Shown here in pieces: positions 28,293 to 38,309 of a stretch of DNA of 48,713 bases (positions within the stretch are counted from its first letter, which is position 1; each line of letters begins with the position of its first letter). The stretch lies in the NCBI GenBank assembly GCA_012517605.1, contig JAAYUS010000237.1, positions 1-48,713 on the forward strand. Reading direction: 5' to 3'. The position numbers and the translations under genes were made by a program. Origin of the DNA: Bacteroidales bacterium (GTDB lineage: Bacteria > Bacteroidota > Bacteroidia > Bacteroidales > VadinHA17). Under the pieces are notes generated by a model that saw only the letters and a program-made list of their open reading frames with translations, was not told the origin of the DNA and made no database searches.

Positions 28293-28847
28293 ATGAACAC
28301 CAAAATCATATTTATTCCGATTTTTGCGCTTTTTCTTGCCAGCTGTGAGAAAAATGACATTCTAAAGCCGGATCCCGGTCAGCTTGTTCTGTTTCAGGTG
28401 GAATATGTAAACCACGCATGGGGCTATGCACACAGCGGCATAGTAATAGATTCCGCCGGAAAAGTTGGTTATTTCAGATTGCCTGAAAACTGGCACTCGC
28501 CTGATTCGCTGGGATATATTTCCGAATCGGATATGAACGATAATTACAGGCAGCTTAATGACGTTCAGATAACAGTCACCAAAGATGCCCTGCTTAAATA
28601 CTACGGAATGCTGCCTGACGCCTCACAGGGGAAACTCTCAAAACCATATAACAGGATGTTTGATGCCGGTGTTACCGTTTATTCAGGTTTTCTATATCTC
28701 CCATCCTTGAAAAAGTACAAACAGGTTCTGATAAAGCAATGGGGTGACTGGCAGATTGACAATTACTCACAAGAGGCTGAAGAAATTTTCAAGTGGCTTA
28801 AAAGTGTATATACAGGAACACTGGAATCGATGCATAACAAACAGTGA
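28293..28847 (+). CDS. Hypothetical lipoprotein
   Basis: MNTKIIFIPIFALFLASCEKND lipobox; no family recognised. Confidence 0.7.
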   Translation: MNTKIIFIPIFALFLASCEKNDILKPDPGQLVLFQVEYVNHAWGYAHSGIVIDSAGKVGYFRLPENWHSPDSLGYISESDMNDNYRQLNDVQITVTKDALLKYYGMLPDASQGKLSKPYNRMFDAGVTVYSGFLYLPSLKKYKQVLIKQWGDWQIDNYSQEAEEIFKWLKSVYTGTLESMHNKQ

Positions 28848-28943
28848 AGATCAGGGATTTTATAAAACACTGATGATATGGGGTTCTCCCGGGACAGGCA
28901 GAAAAAATGCCAGAGAATTGATAATTATTCGTGCAGGTGTGAT

Positions 28944-29180
28944 TCAGAGTTTGCTTGTCAGATGCCAGAAACCGCAGATATTGCATTTGTAAGCCTTTAT
29001 ATCACGCGTCACTCTGGTTTCATTAATATATCTTATCATATCCTCTGCCTCCTCCTTAGAGTGATAGATGGTCTTTTTGCAGGGAGGCTCCACTGATCCG
29101 ATCCGGATCTTTTTTAATGCTCTGAAAACCATGATGCTTAACAACATAAGGAAAATCTCCACCGCAAATATACAAAACAA
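28944..29180 (-). CDS. Small membrane-anchored protein with CxxC-GFWHLTSK motif
   Basis: N-terminal hydrophobic helix and 'AYKCNICGFWHLTSKL'; short ORF, moderate support. Confidence 0.5.
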   Translation of the reverse strand: MFCIFAVEIFLMLLSIMVFRALKKIRIGSVEPPCKKTIYHSKEEAEDMIRYINETRVTRDIKAYKCNICGFWHLTSKL

Positions 29181-29344
29181 ACTTCACGACCTTTAATAAT
29201 ATCAGTCAGGAATAAACAGATTCCTCATTGTGCCAGACCCTAGCCGGCTCTGATCTGGCTCCATTATTTATGACATGATAGCATAATCAACATATCAAAA
29301 GACGTTACCTTTATAAGTTGCTGTTGCAAAAGGGCATAGCTCAT

Positions 29345-29450
29345 GTTCAGCCCCTTCGGGGCTGATATGGCTTGGGGGAGTTCGCAAACCCCCGGTGGCA
29401 ACAGGGGGAAATACAACCCCGACCTGATTACAGCCCTGAAGGGGCTGAAC
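29345..29450. repeat. Nested inverted-repeat element (REP/BIME-like)
   Basis: GTTCAGCCCCTTCGGGGCTG (29345-29364) and CAGCCCTGAAGGGGCTGAAC (29431-29450), 19/20 complementary; each arm is itself a hairpin; internal GGGGG/CCCCC stem. Confidence 0.85.
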
Positions 29451-29648
29451 AAGAATATATCTTTCAGCACAGGAACTTCACAAGTTTCTGCGAAATGAGG
29501 GATATCCCTTTAACAAACAAGGTATTATTAAAACCACAAATCAAAATGCCCTCATAATCTTGGAAAATCTCCGCAAGATTGCTTATTTTAGTTCCTGCAT
29601 TAATTTGTTAAATGCTGTTCTGTCAAATCTGTAATAATTAAATCCCGG

Positions 29649-30323
29649 ATGAAAATTAGAATAACTGTTTTTCTGACTACATGCATATTATTAATAAGCA
29701 GCTGCTCGCGCTTCCAGTATGCAAGCGTGAACAGCTACCTACCGAAAAATGATTCAGGAGAATACATTGTTGAAAATGATACAGTGGCCATAAGGTATTC
29801 CTTTGCCGGACAGAATCTTTCTCTATCCCTGAATATTTTCAACAAACTAAGGCAGCCTGTTTATCTTGATCAGGAAAGATCACTTATAGTCCTTAACGAC
29901 GAACAGATAAATGGTTCATTCTATGGCGACGACCAGGTTAGTTTTATTGCCCCGTTGTCAAATGCCAGGATCACAAGCATACCCCTCAGGGATGAACTGT
30001 TTGAGATAAACAGGAAGGATTCGACGCTGCAAAAGACAAGAATAGTTAATGAAGGAATTAGCTATTCATACGATATAAATACAACGCCTCTTTATTTCAG
30101 GGTGATACTTGCAATCTCTCCAAATGAGAATTATTCCATGCCCACGTTCTTTGATTATTCGTTCTGGGTATCTGATATTCTTCAGTCAACGGCGGGGCCA
30201 AAAACCATTTCAGCGAAGCCTTCAAACATGTTTTATCTAAAGAAATCAACCGGTTTCGGAAATGCAATATTCTGGACTGCCATTATAACATTACTTCTGA
30301 TCGGGGGTGCATTGGGGGAATAA
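29649..30323 (+). CDS. Hypothetical lipoprotein with C-terminal TM segment
   Basis: 'TTCILLISSCSRF' lipobox; C-terminal 'AIFWTAIITLLLIGGALGE'. Confidence 0.75.
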   Translation: MKIRITVFLTTCILLISSCSRFQYASVNSYLPKNDSGEYIVENDTVAIRYSFAGQNLSLSLNIFNKLRQPVYLDQERSLIVLNDEQINGSFYGDDQVSFIAPLSNARITSIPLRDELFEINRKDSTLQKTRIVNEGISYSYDINTTPLYFRVILAISPNENYSMPTFFDYSFWVSDILQSTAGPKTISAKPSNMFYLKKSTGFGNAIFWTAIITLLLIGGALGE

Positions 30324-30432
30324 TCTCCTTACCTGAAAAAAACTTGACATTAAATCAACCATTGCGTAACTTTATTCTTTGCATACAACTTATTTTAATT
30401 ATCTGTTGTTGATCATTAAACCTTAAACTATC

Positions 30433-31272
30433 ATGAAGACCAGAGCAGCAATTCTAATAATCTTTTCTTTGGTTTTTAACTTCAGGGCTGAAGCCCAGGA
30501 AGACGAAATTAAAGATACTCCTTACTTTTCAGGGATGAATGACTTCACGATCTATGACGGAGAAGACATAGAGTTTGACAGCTATAATTTCTTCAACGGA
30601 AAAAACTGCGTGACAATTGAAGGCAGAATTTACAAAAGACATTACACCTTAAAGGAAGACGTCCAGAAATCAAGTCCTCTGCAGGTTGTCAGGAATTATT
30701 CAAATGCAATAAAAAGCATGGGTGGAACGATCATTTTTGACGGAGAGCCTCAGGAAGCAGAGTGCGCAGAAAATAACGGGCGCCGGATGCTAGTCGGGAA
30801 AGCCGTAAGAGGAGCCGATGAATTATGGATTGAGATCGTACCGACAGGCAATGAGGATTACTTTATGACGCTGGCATTAAAGGAGAAAATGGAACAGGAG
30901 GTTACTGCCAATGAAATGTTTGAAGCCCTCAACCGGGATGGCCATATTGCATTGTATATTAATTTTGATACGGGCAAATCGGTTATCAGGGATGAATCAA
31001 AGCCGGTTATAGATCAGATCGTTGAAATGATGAAATCAAACTCAGGTCTTAAAATAGCAGTCGAAGGTCATACTGATAACGTGGGTAATCCTGCCTCAAA
31101 CCAGGCACTTTCAGTTGAAAGGGCAAAAGCAGTTGTTGCAGCAATAGCAGCACAGGGAATAGCTTCTGACCGGCTTACCCCGGCAGGCTTCGGACAAAAT
31201 AAGCCGATTGCGGATAACAGCACTGAGGAAGGAAGAGCCAAGAACAGGAGGGTTGAGCTTGTTAAGAAGTAA
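30433..31272 (+). CDS. OmpA family protein
   Basis: 'INFDTGKSVIRDESKPVIDQIVEMMKSNSGLKIAVEGHTDNVGNPASNQALSVERAKAVVAAIAAQGIASDRLTPAGFGQNKPIADNSTEEGRAKNRRVEL'. Confidence 0.95.
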   Translation: MKTRAAILIIFSLVFNFRAEAQEDEIKDTPYFSGMNDFTIYDGEDIEFDSYNFFNGKNCVTIEGRIYKRHYTLKEDVQKSSPLQVVRNYSNAIKSMGGTIIFDGEPQEAECAENNGRRMLVGKAVRGADELWIEIVPTGNEDYFMTLALKEKMEQEVTANEMFEALNRDGHIALYINFDTGKSVIRDESKPVIDQIVEMMKSNSGLKIAVEGHTDNVGNPASNQALSVERAKAVVAAIAAQGIASDRLTPAGFGQNKPIADNSTEEGRAKNRRVELVKK

Positions 31273-31315
31273 TAAACTCCATATCTGCAGTAAAAAATAC
31301 TTCCGGCAGCTTATC

Positions 31316-31942
31316 TCATTCAAGTCCGAATCTTTTTTCTGCAAATCGTTTTATGAAACCGACAGTTTCTTCTATTCCCAGAACCGATGAATTGATGCAA
31401 AAATGATATGACTCTGCTGCACCCCATTTTTTGTTTGTAAAATAATTATAATATCCGGCCCTGTCCTTGTCGGCTTTTTCGACAATGTCCCTTGCCTTTT
31501 TTTCAGTTACCTGATCTCTTTCGGCTATCCTTTTAATCCTGTCATCAAGGTTGGCTGTTATGTAAATATTCAACAGCCGTGGTCTTCCTGCAAGAACATA
31601 ATCGGCACATCTCCCTACAAACAGGCACGACCCCTGATCTGCAACTTTTCTGATGACATCACTCTGAATCGTAAATAATGTTTCGTTGTTCAGATAATAT
31701 GTAGAAAACGGTTCTTCTGTCATCAATCCGCGCATGCCGAACAAACCGCCAAAGACAGAGTATCCTTTTCTCTCATCAGCCCTTTCGAAAAATTCCTTCC
31801 CGAGTCCGCTTTCCTGGGAAGCAATCTGAATAAGTTCCTTATCATAAAATGATATACCCAGTTGGCTTGCAAGCTTTTCACCAATTAATCTGCCTCCGCT
31901 GCCAAGTTGACGACCGATTGTTATAACATAATTATCACTCAT
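31316..31942 (-). CDS. Cytidylate kinase-like family protein
   Basis: 'ITIGRQLGSGGRLIGEKLASQLGISFYDKELI', 'GRCADYVL'. Confidence 0.92.
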   Translation of the reverse strand: MSDNYVITIGRQLGSGGRLIGEKLASQLGISFYDKELIQIASQESGLGKEFFERADERKGYSVFGGLFGMRGLMTEEPFSTYYLNNETLFTIQSDVIRKVADQGSCLFVGRCADYVLAGRPRLLNIYITANLDDRIKRIAERDQVTEKKARDIVEKADKDRAGYYNYFTNKKWGAAESYHFCINSSVLGIEETVGFIKRFAEKRFGLE

Positions 31943-31968
31943 CTTCTGGTGTTTTGTAAATTACAGTT

Positions 31969-33318
31969 TCAATTTTTTATAACCGAACTCCGGTATTGCA
32001 TTGTAAGCAGCCAGACAGCAGTTATGCTCGATAACAGGTCTGCAGCCGGCATGCTGAACCATACTCCCTTTACACCATAGAAAGAAGGAAGTATGAGAAG
32101 CAAGGGCAACAATATAAGTACCTGACGGGTAAGGGAAAGAAATATTGCTTTCCCGGCTTTTCCGATACTCTGGAAGAATGTGGCAGCAACCATCTGCATG
32201 CCTATAATGGGGAAAAACATGAACACGATCCTCATTCCGGGTATTGCAATTCCGATAAGTTCCCTGTCGTTGGTAAATGCAGAGACAACAGCCCGGGGAA
32301 ACAATTCACCAAGAAGAAATCCGGCAGTCATAACACCTGTTGCAAGCATAATGGTAAGCTTCAGCACCCTGTTCACCCTGCCATACTGTCGTGCACCAAA
32401 GTTATAGCCTGCAATAGGCTGCATTCCCATATTCAATCCGAATACAACCATTACGAACAGGGCCGCCAACCTGTTAATTACACCGTAAGCTCCGACAGCA
32501 AGATCTCCGCCGTACCTGATAAGGCCCTGGTTAATTATAATTACGATTATGCTTGCAGCAATATTCATAAGAAAGGGAGCCAGTCCGATTGACATTGAAT
32601 CAATGACGATTTTGCGCTTTAGTCCGAATATGCCTTTGCGGAAATGGATAAAACTATTCTTGTCACGGAAATAATTAAGCTGCCATATAAGCATCGAGGT
32701 TTGTGCAATCACAGTGGCGAGGGCGGCGCCACGTATTCCCCATTTAAAAACAAAGATAAAAAGAGGTGCAAGAATCACATTTATCAATACTGAGTATATT
32801 GTCGCGAACATCGATCTTCTCGGATTTCCCGAAGCTCTTAAAAGGGCATTCAACCCCAGGTACATGTGGGTGACCACATTCCCCAGAGATATTATTATCA
32901 TAAAATCCCTTGCAAATGGCAATGTAGCTTTGCTGGCACCGAAAAACAACAATATGGGTTCCAGAAACATAAGAATGAAAAAAGTATATGTTGTCCCCAA
33001 TATCAGATTTAACAAAAGGACATTGCCAAGAATATGGTTTGCAGTTTCATAGTCTTTCTGTCCCAGCCTTAATGACATGAGTGCCGAACCACCAACCCCG
33101 ACAAGGGAGCCGAAAGCAGCTGAAAGGTTCATCAGAGGGAATGTGATTGCAAGCCCGGAAATGGCAAGGGCGCCCACTCCATGGCCAATAAAAATGCTGT
33201 CGGTGATATTATAGAGAGAAGAGGCTGTCATCGCAATGACAGAAGGTATTGCATACTGCAGAAGCAGTTTCCATACATCCTCAGTTCCCAGGGCAAGAGG
33301 AGTCCCTTTCTGTTCCAT
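31969..33318 (-). CDS. MATE family efflux transporter
   Basis: 12-TM ORF; 'YNITDSIFIGHGVGALAISGLAITFPL', 'GMQPIAGYNFGARQY'. Confidence 0.95.
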   Translation of the reverse strand: MEQKGTPLALGTEDVWKLLLQYAIPSVIAMTASSLYNITDSIFIGHGVGALAISGLAITFPLMNLSAAFGSLVGVGGSALMSLRLGQKDYETANHILGNVLLLNLILGTTYTFFILMFLEPILLFFGASKATLPFARDFMIIISLGNVVTHMYLGLNALLRASGNPRRSMFATIYSVLINVILAPLFIFVFKWGIRGAALATVIAQTSMLIWQLNYFRDKNSFIHFRKGIFGLKRKIVIDSMSIGLAPFLMNIAASIIVIIINQGLIRYGGDLAVGAYGVINRLAALFVMVVFGLNMGMQPIAGYNFGARQYGRVNRVLKLTIMLATGVMTAGFLLGELFPRAVVSAFTNDRELIGIAIPGMRIVFMFFPIIGMQMVAATFFQSIGKAGKAIFLSLTRQVLILLPLLLILPSFYGVKGVWFSMPAADLLSSITAVWLLTMQYRSSVIKN

Positions 33319-33513
33319 TTACACAGTTTACTTCAGAGTCATAAAATTCAGAAAAAGAGTTGGAATACACAAGCCATCGATGTCAGCAGGGATGATAAAT
33401 GCAGCAATTTCAGATAGTCAGGCAGATCAATCAGGATGTAACTGAAACCTGGATTTGCTTTGTTCTCAACAGTTAAGTAACTTTATAACAATTTAATAAT
33501 TAAAACTGATATC

Positions 33514-33924
33514 ATGCACAGGATAATAATGAACAAACTTGATTATGCAAGAATTCTTAAAAGCATTCAGGATGGTAAAAGCAGGAAAACAATCAACGCT
33601 GCAGAAGCAGAAAACCTGCTTAAAGAGCTGCATGCCGCAAAAATAGTCGAGCCATATGAAGTTCCGGCCAATATAGTTACCATGAATTCTGTTGTCAGGA
33701 TAAAATTCCTTAAGACAGGCAAAGAGATAAAATTCCAGATAGTATATCCGGATCAGGCCAATATGAAGGAAAATAAAATTTCAATATTTTCACCTGTAGC
33801 TACTGCCCTTATCGGATATAAAGTTTCGGATGAGATCGACTGGATGGTCCCTTCGGGGATGACAAAGATCAGAATTGAAGAAATAATATATCAGCCCGAG
33901 GCAGAAGGTAATTACGAATTATAG
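33514..33924 (+). CDS. GreA/GreB-family (Rnk-like) elongation factor/NDK regulator
   Basis: 'VTMNSVVRIKFLKTGKEIKFQIVYPDQANMKENKISIFSPVATALIGYKVSDEIDWMVPSG'. Confidence 0.9.
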   Translation: MHRIIMNKLDYARILKSIQDGKSRKTINAAEAENLLKELHAAKIVEPYEVPANIVTMNSVVRIKFLKTGKEIKFQIVYPDQANMKENKISIFSPVATALIGYKVSDEIDWMVPSGMTKIRIEEIIYQPEAEGNYEL

Positions 33925-33971
33925 ATCCTGCCATAAAAAAATAGCTGCGAAAAAAGGTTACTGACCAACAC

Positions 33972-35204
33972 CTAATACAGCATACGAACCCTTATAGTAC
34001 CTCTTATTGCCCTGAGTTCATCGAGAATTGAGTTGCTGAGACGGCTTTCGGTATCGATAATTACATACCCGATTTCAGGGTCGGTTTGAAGATATTCACC
34101 GGCAATATTTATTCCCTTGGAGGTGAACACATAGTTCACCTCTTTGAGGATTCCTGGTTCGTTCTTGTGAATATGAAGGAACCTTTGTGCATTCATATTG
34201 GGCTGAAGCGAAACCTGAACGAAATTTGTGGCGCCTATAGTTGCTCCCGTGTCGCTGTATCTGACAAGCTTTTCCGCGACTTCCGTGCCTATGTTCGCCT
34301 GGGCTTCCATTGTGCTGCCTCCGACATGCGGCGAAAGGATGACATTATCAAACTGCTGCATGTCAGATATGAAGGGATCATTGTTTGAAGCAGGTTCCTC
34401 GGGAAAAACATCGAGGGCTGCTCCCAGCAGATGACCCGACTTAAGTGCATTGGCAAGGGCCTGAATATTGACCACCGAGCCCCTTGAGGCATTAACCAGA
34501 CAGGCTCCTTTTCTCATGAGTGAAAATTCCTTTTCACCAATCATGTTCTTCGTCAGCGGGGTCTCCGGAACATGAAGGGTAACAATATGTGAAAGTGATA
34601 ACAGCTCTTCGAGTGATGAGCATGGAGCCGCTTTTCCAAGACTCAGCTTTTTCACAATGTCGTAATAGTAGACATTCATGCCAAGGGCTTCGGCAAGAAT
34701 TGAAACCTGTGAACCGATATGTCCATAGCCTATTATGCCAATGTTCTTATCCCGCACTTCAAAGCTGTTGGATGCTGATTTAAGCCATTTACCCCTGTGT
34801 GCCGCAGCATTCTTAACTGGAATATTGCGCATGAGAAGTATCGCTTCGGCAATAACAAGTTCGGCTACGGAGCGTGTATTTGAGAATGGTGCATTGAATA
34901 CAGGTATTCCCATAAGCCTTGCCGCATGACAGTCGACCTGGTTTGTACCGATACTGAAGCATCCTATGGCAAGCAGTTTGCTTGTTGAAGATAAAACATC
35001 CCTGGTAAGATGGGTCCTCGACCTTATGCCGATTATGTTTGCTCCCTGTATTTTTTCCTTGAGAAGCTTATCGTCAAGAGCATTTGGACAGGATTCGATA
35101 TTAGTATATCCGTTGGAGATGAAAAAGTCTGCGGCGCTCTGATGAATTCCTTCGAGCAATAATACCTTTATTTTTTCCTTGTCCAGAGAATACTTCTTAA
35201 CCAT
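33972..35204 (-). CDS. serA: D-3-phosphoglycerate dehydrogenase with C-terminal ACT domain
   Basis: 'GIRSRTHLTRDVLS', 'GCFSIGTNQVD', 'GIIGYGHIGSQVSILAEALGMNVYYYD', C-terminal 'NEPGILKEVNYVFTSKGINIAGEYLQTD'. Confidence 0.94.
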   Translation of the reverse strand: MVKKYSLDKEKIKVLLLEGIHQSAADFFISNGYTNIESCPNALDDKLLKEKIQGANIIGIRSRTHLTRDVLSSTSKLLAIGCFSIGTNQVDCHAARLMGIPVFNAPFSNTRSVAELVIAEAILLMRNIPVKNAAAHRGKWLKSASNSFEVRDKNIGIIGYGHIGSQVSILAEALGMNVYYYDIVKKLSLGKAAPCSSLEELLSLSHIVTLHVPETPLTKNMIGEKEFSLMRKGACLVNASRGSVVNIQALANALKSGHLLGAALDVFPEEPASNNDPFISDMQQFDNVILSPHVGGSTMEAQANIGTEVAEKLVRYSDTGATIGATNFVQVSLQPNMNAQRFLHIHKNEPGILKEVNYVFTSKGINIAGEYLQTDPEIGYVIIDTESRLSNSILDELRAIRGTIRVRMLY

Positions 35205-35261
35205 CTTAAATGCTCCCTTAAAACTTTAATAAACTGATGCCAAAAATATAAAATAATCAGA

Positions 35262-37244
35262 CTAATAATTAAGACCGAATCCAAATGGGAAAAGTGGATT
35301 TTCTGAGTCGTATGGAAGATCTTCCTTCTGTTTTCTGACTGCATCCATTGATGACGGCAATTCAAAGGGAAGTTTTGCAGATGGATTTATTTTGCCGAAT
35401 ATAACATCGAGAAGCGCTTCATCATTCGCTCCAAAATTCACAAAGAGGCCTTTGGAGGAAGATGCTATTTCTGGTATAACGGCAGGCCTGTCGAGATAAA
35501 TATCAACAACGGAAGGCACATGGTTTGCGATATTCAGGATCTGATTCAGCTCTTTGCCTTTAAAATCAAGGTCGCCTGCACTGAACAATCGTCCCAGCAA
35601 TCCGGTTCCCTTGATATGCATTGATGGCGCTTTAAGCCTGACAATGGCAACATCAGCTTCCTCAGGCTTAGTGACCACTATAGTAAATTTTTTCGCAACT
35701 TCCGGGTCCAGATTCTTCAAATAAACTTTAGTTCCCTTTTTGAGAGGAAGAATATTCCCTGAGTTGCCTCTGCTGTTTTTCAGAAGAACTATTGATTTTC
35801 TCTGAGCCATTTCTCCAGCTGCCATGAATTCAGGATTTCCGATAATTCTCACTGCATTTTCAGGATCAACATAAGGATTGTCGAATAAACCAAGTTCAAA
35901 CTTCACTCTTAACAATCTCCTGACGGAAGAATCGATACGTGATTCACTTATCCTTCCTTCCCTGACAAGTTTTATAAGCATCCCTGGCAGCATTTCGCCA
36001 CCGAACTGGTCGACACCCGCATCAATGATTTTCAGCATTCTTTGTTCCGGAGTTGCTTTTTCCATTCCTCTGGCCCTGGCCGGAAGTATCATCAGGCCAA
36101 AAATCTTAACATCACTTATTAATCCCCAGTCAGTGCATACCACTCCGTCAAAATGATACTTATTCCTTAAAAGGCCTGTTATCATTTCTTTATTGAAACT
36201 AAAACCTACATTTTCGCTTGTCTGATCCATCGGGATTCCATAATAAGGCATAATCTCGGCAGTTCGTGCCCGGAATGCCGCCTCAAAGGGTATCAGGTGA
36301 TAATTGAAGTTATTGCCCGGATATATCTGTCCCTTTGCAACGGGGAAATGTGGATCTATACCCTCCTTCTGCGGTCCTCCTCCGGAAAAGTGCTTCGTCA
36401 TGCATGCAACACTCTGAGCACCAAGACTGTCGCCCTGGAATCCGTGAATATAGGCATATGTCAGTCTGGATGAAAGAGCAGCATCCTCGCCAAATGTTCC
36501 GTTGATTCTTCCCCACCTCGGTTCGGTTGCAAGATCTGCCATGGGATGCAGGGCAACTCTGATCCCTGCTGCAAGATATTCCTGCCTTGCAATGTCGGCG
36601 AACTGCATCATCAGGACAGAGTCCCCTATTGCAGCAAACCCCGGAGGTTCAGGCCATAAAGAAAAATCACCTGCAAATGCTGATGCAAGAGGATTATTGC
36701 TGTAACTATTCCTTGGGTCTGAACCAATCGTAACCGGTATCCCCAGCCTTGTCCTTTCAGCCAGTTTCTGGAGATTATTATACCAGATTGCCATGTTCCT
36801 CTTATCAGTACCAGTGAATATGTTGAAATGATTTATTTTCTTTCCAAATAGCATTTCAGATGTACCTGCAGTCATCAGTGAAAAGGGATCCCTGAGCGTG
36901 GGTTTTTCGGAAATCGATCCGTCTTTATTCATGCTTACAGGAGGGAAGAACATCAATCCTGCCTTTTCTTCAAGATTCATTTGATTAAGAAGATCTGTCA
37001 CCCTTTCCCCGACTGTTCGCCTGCTATCTTCATAAATGTCGAGCATACCGTTCTTGTTAAGATCACGGTAAGAAAAACCCTCAGCGTTAAGTGTGCTTAC
37101 CCCCTCCCCGGCCTGAGCCTTGAATTTTTTTGCGTTCATGTTGCCGCTGACGGACATCCACAAAATTCCTGCAAGGATTAATATTATAAATATTCCTGTC
37201 AATACTCCGATTATTGCAACAAGGGTCTTAAAAATCTTTTTCAT
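35262..37244 (-). CDS. Glycoside hydrolase family 3 (beta-glucosidase-like), membrane anchored
   Basis: 'CMTKHFSGGGPQKEG', nucleophile region 'FDGVVCTDWGLISD', C-terminal 'LPYDSENPLFPFGFGLNY'; start chosen at MKKIFKTLV. Confidence 0.93.
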   Translation of the reverse strand: MKKIFKTLVAIIGVLTGIFIILILAGILWMSVSGNMNAKKFKAQAGEGVSTLNAEGFSYRDLNKNGMLDIYEDSRRTVGERVTDLLNQMNLEEKAGLMFFPPVSMNKDGSISEKPTLRDPFSLMTAGTSEMLFGKKINHFNIFTGTDKRNMAIWYNNLQKLAERTRLGIPVTIGSDPRNSYSNNPLASAFAGDFSLWPEPPGFAAIGDSVLMMQFADIARQEYLAAGIRVALHPMADLATEPRWGRINGTFGEDAALSSRLTYAYIHGFQGDSLGAQSVACMTKHFSGGGPQKEGIDPHFPVAKGQIYPGNNFNYHLIPFEAAFRARTAEIMPYYGIPMDQTSENVGFSFNKEMITGLLRNKYHFDGVVCTDWGLISDVKIFGLMILPARARGMEKATPEQRMLKIIDAGVDQFGGEMLPGMLIKLVREGRISESRIDSSVRRLLRVKFELGLFDNPYVDPENAVRIIGNPEFMAAGEMAQRKSIVLLKNSRGNSGNILPLKKGTKVYLKNLDPEVAKKFTIVVTKPEEADVAIVRLKAPSMHIKGTGLLGRLFSAGDLDFKGKELNQILNIANHVPSVVDIYLDRPAVIPEIASSSKGLFVNFGANDEALLDVIFGKINPSAKLPFELPSSMDAVRKQKEDLPYDSENPLFPFGFGLNY

Positions 37245-37431
37245 ATTGCTCTTTTTGATTATCAGGCAGAAAGTTAAACCATTTTTTAACAACACTATTC
37301 TTCGCGGGATAATTTAAAAGGATTTCAAACTTTGCCTTCGGGCGATTGTTTTATAATTATATTCAGTTGTTTATTTAAAGGTTGAACAGGGAAATGGGTC
37401 AAAACAACCAAAATACTCAGATTATTCAGAT

Positions 37432-38265
37432 ATGAAAATACTCGATGAACTTTTATGGCCTAATAAGCCCGGACCGGGTGCCGGGAAAATGCCGGTATTG
37501 TTCCTGGGTCACGGCAGTCCTTTAAATGCTGTTGAAGATAATGAGTTCTCTTCAGGATGGAGGGATGCAATAAAAAATATTGAAAAGCCTTCGGCAATCC
37601 TATGCATATCGGCGCACTGGGAGACCCGTGGTACGCATATAACAGCCATGGAAAAACCAAGAACTATCCATGATTTCGGTGGATTTCCGGAAGAACTTTA
37701 CAATGTTCAGTATCCTGCTCCGGGAGACCCGTTGCTTGCAAAAGCGATTCAGGGGATCTTATCAGGAACCGATGCAGGTCTTGATGAGAAATGGGGCCTC
37801 GATCATGGATGCTGGAGTGTTGTAAAACATATGTACCCTGAGGCTGATATTCCCGTATTGCAACTGAGCCTTGACTATTATGCAGATGCACGCCGGCATT
37901 ATGAACTTGCTGCAGAACTCGCAGTGCTCCGTAAAAAGGGCGTTCTTATTATCGGAAGCGGAAATATGGTGCATAACCTTGGAATGGTGGCATGGCAAAG
38001 GCTTAATGAAACATATGGCTTTGACTGGGCACTGGAAGCCGGCGAAAAGATGAAAAAATACATTCTCTCAGGCAGCCATGACCAGCTTATAAATTACACA
38101 ACACTTGGCAAATCATTTGACCTTGCCATTCCCACTCCGGAACATTATCTCCCGATGCTTTATGTTCTTGCCCTTCAGGATAAAAATGACAGGATCACTT
38201 TGTTCAATGATAAAACTGTTGGAGGATCCATCTCGATGACATGCATAAGGATTGACAGTGTTTGA
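37432..38265 (+). CDS. 4,5-DOPA-extradiol-dioxygenase-like (LigB family) protein
   Basis: 'PVLFLGHGSPLNAVEDNEFS', 'AILCISAHWETRGTHIT', 'KWGLDHGCWSVVKHMYP'. Confidence 0.93.
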   Translation: MKILDELLWPNKPGPGAGKMPVLFLGHGSPLNAVEDNEFSSGWRDAIKNIEKPSAILCISAHWETRGTHITAMEKPRTIHDFGGFPEELYNVQYPAPGDPLLAKAIQGILSGTDAGLDEKWGLDHGCWSVVKHMYPEADIPVLQLSLDYYADARRHYELAAELAVLRKKGVLIIGSGNMVHNLGMVAWQRLNETYGFDWALEAGEKMKKYILSGSHDQLINYTTLGKSFDLAIPTPEHYLPMLYVLALQDKNDRITLFNDKTVGGSISMTCIRIDSV

Positions 38266-38309
38266 AGAAAGATTTGTAACTTTATTTCTTCATCACTTTC
38301 AATGACATT

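Noticed and set aside
29264-29557. Short ORFs across the nested inverted repeat
   Set aside because: They translate the GC-rich hairpins and have no protein-like features
30340-30432. Possible promoter upstream of the OmpA gene (TTGACA ... TATTCTTTG)
   Set aside because: The spacing and the -7 element deviate from the consensus, too weak to call
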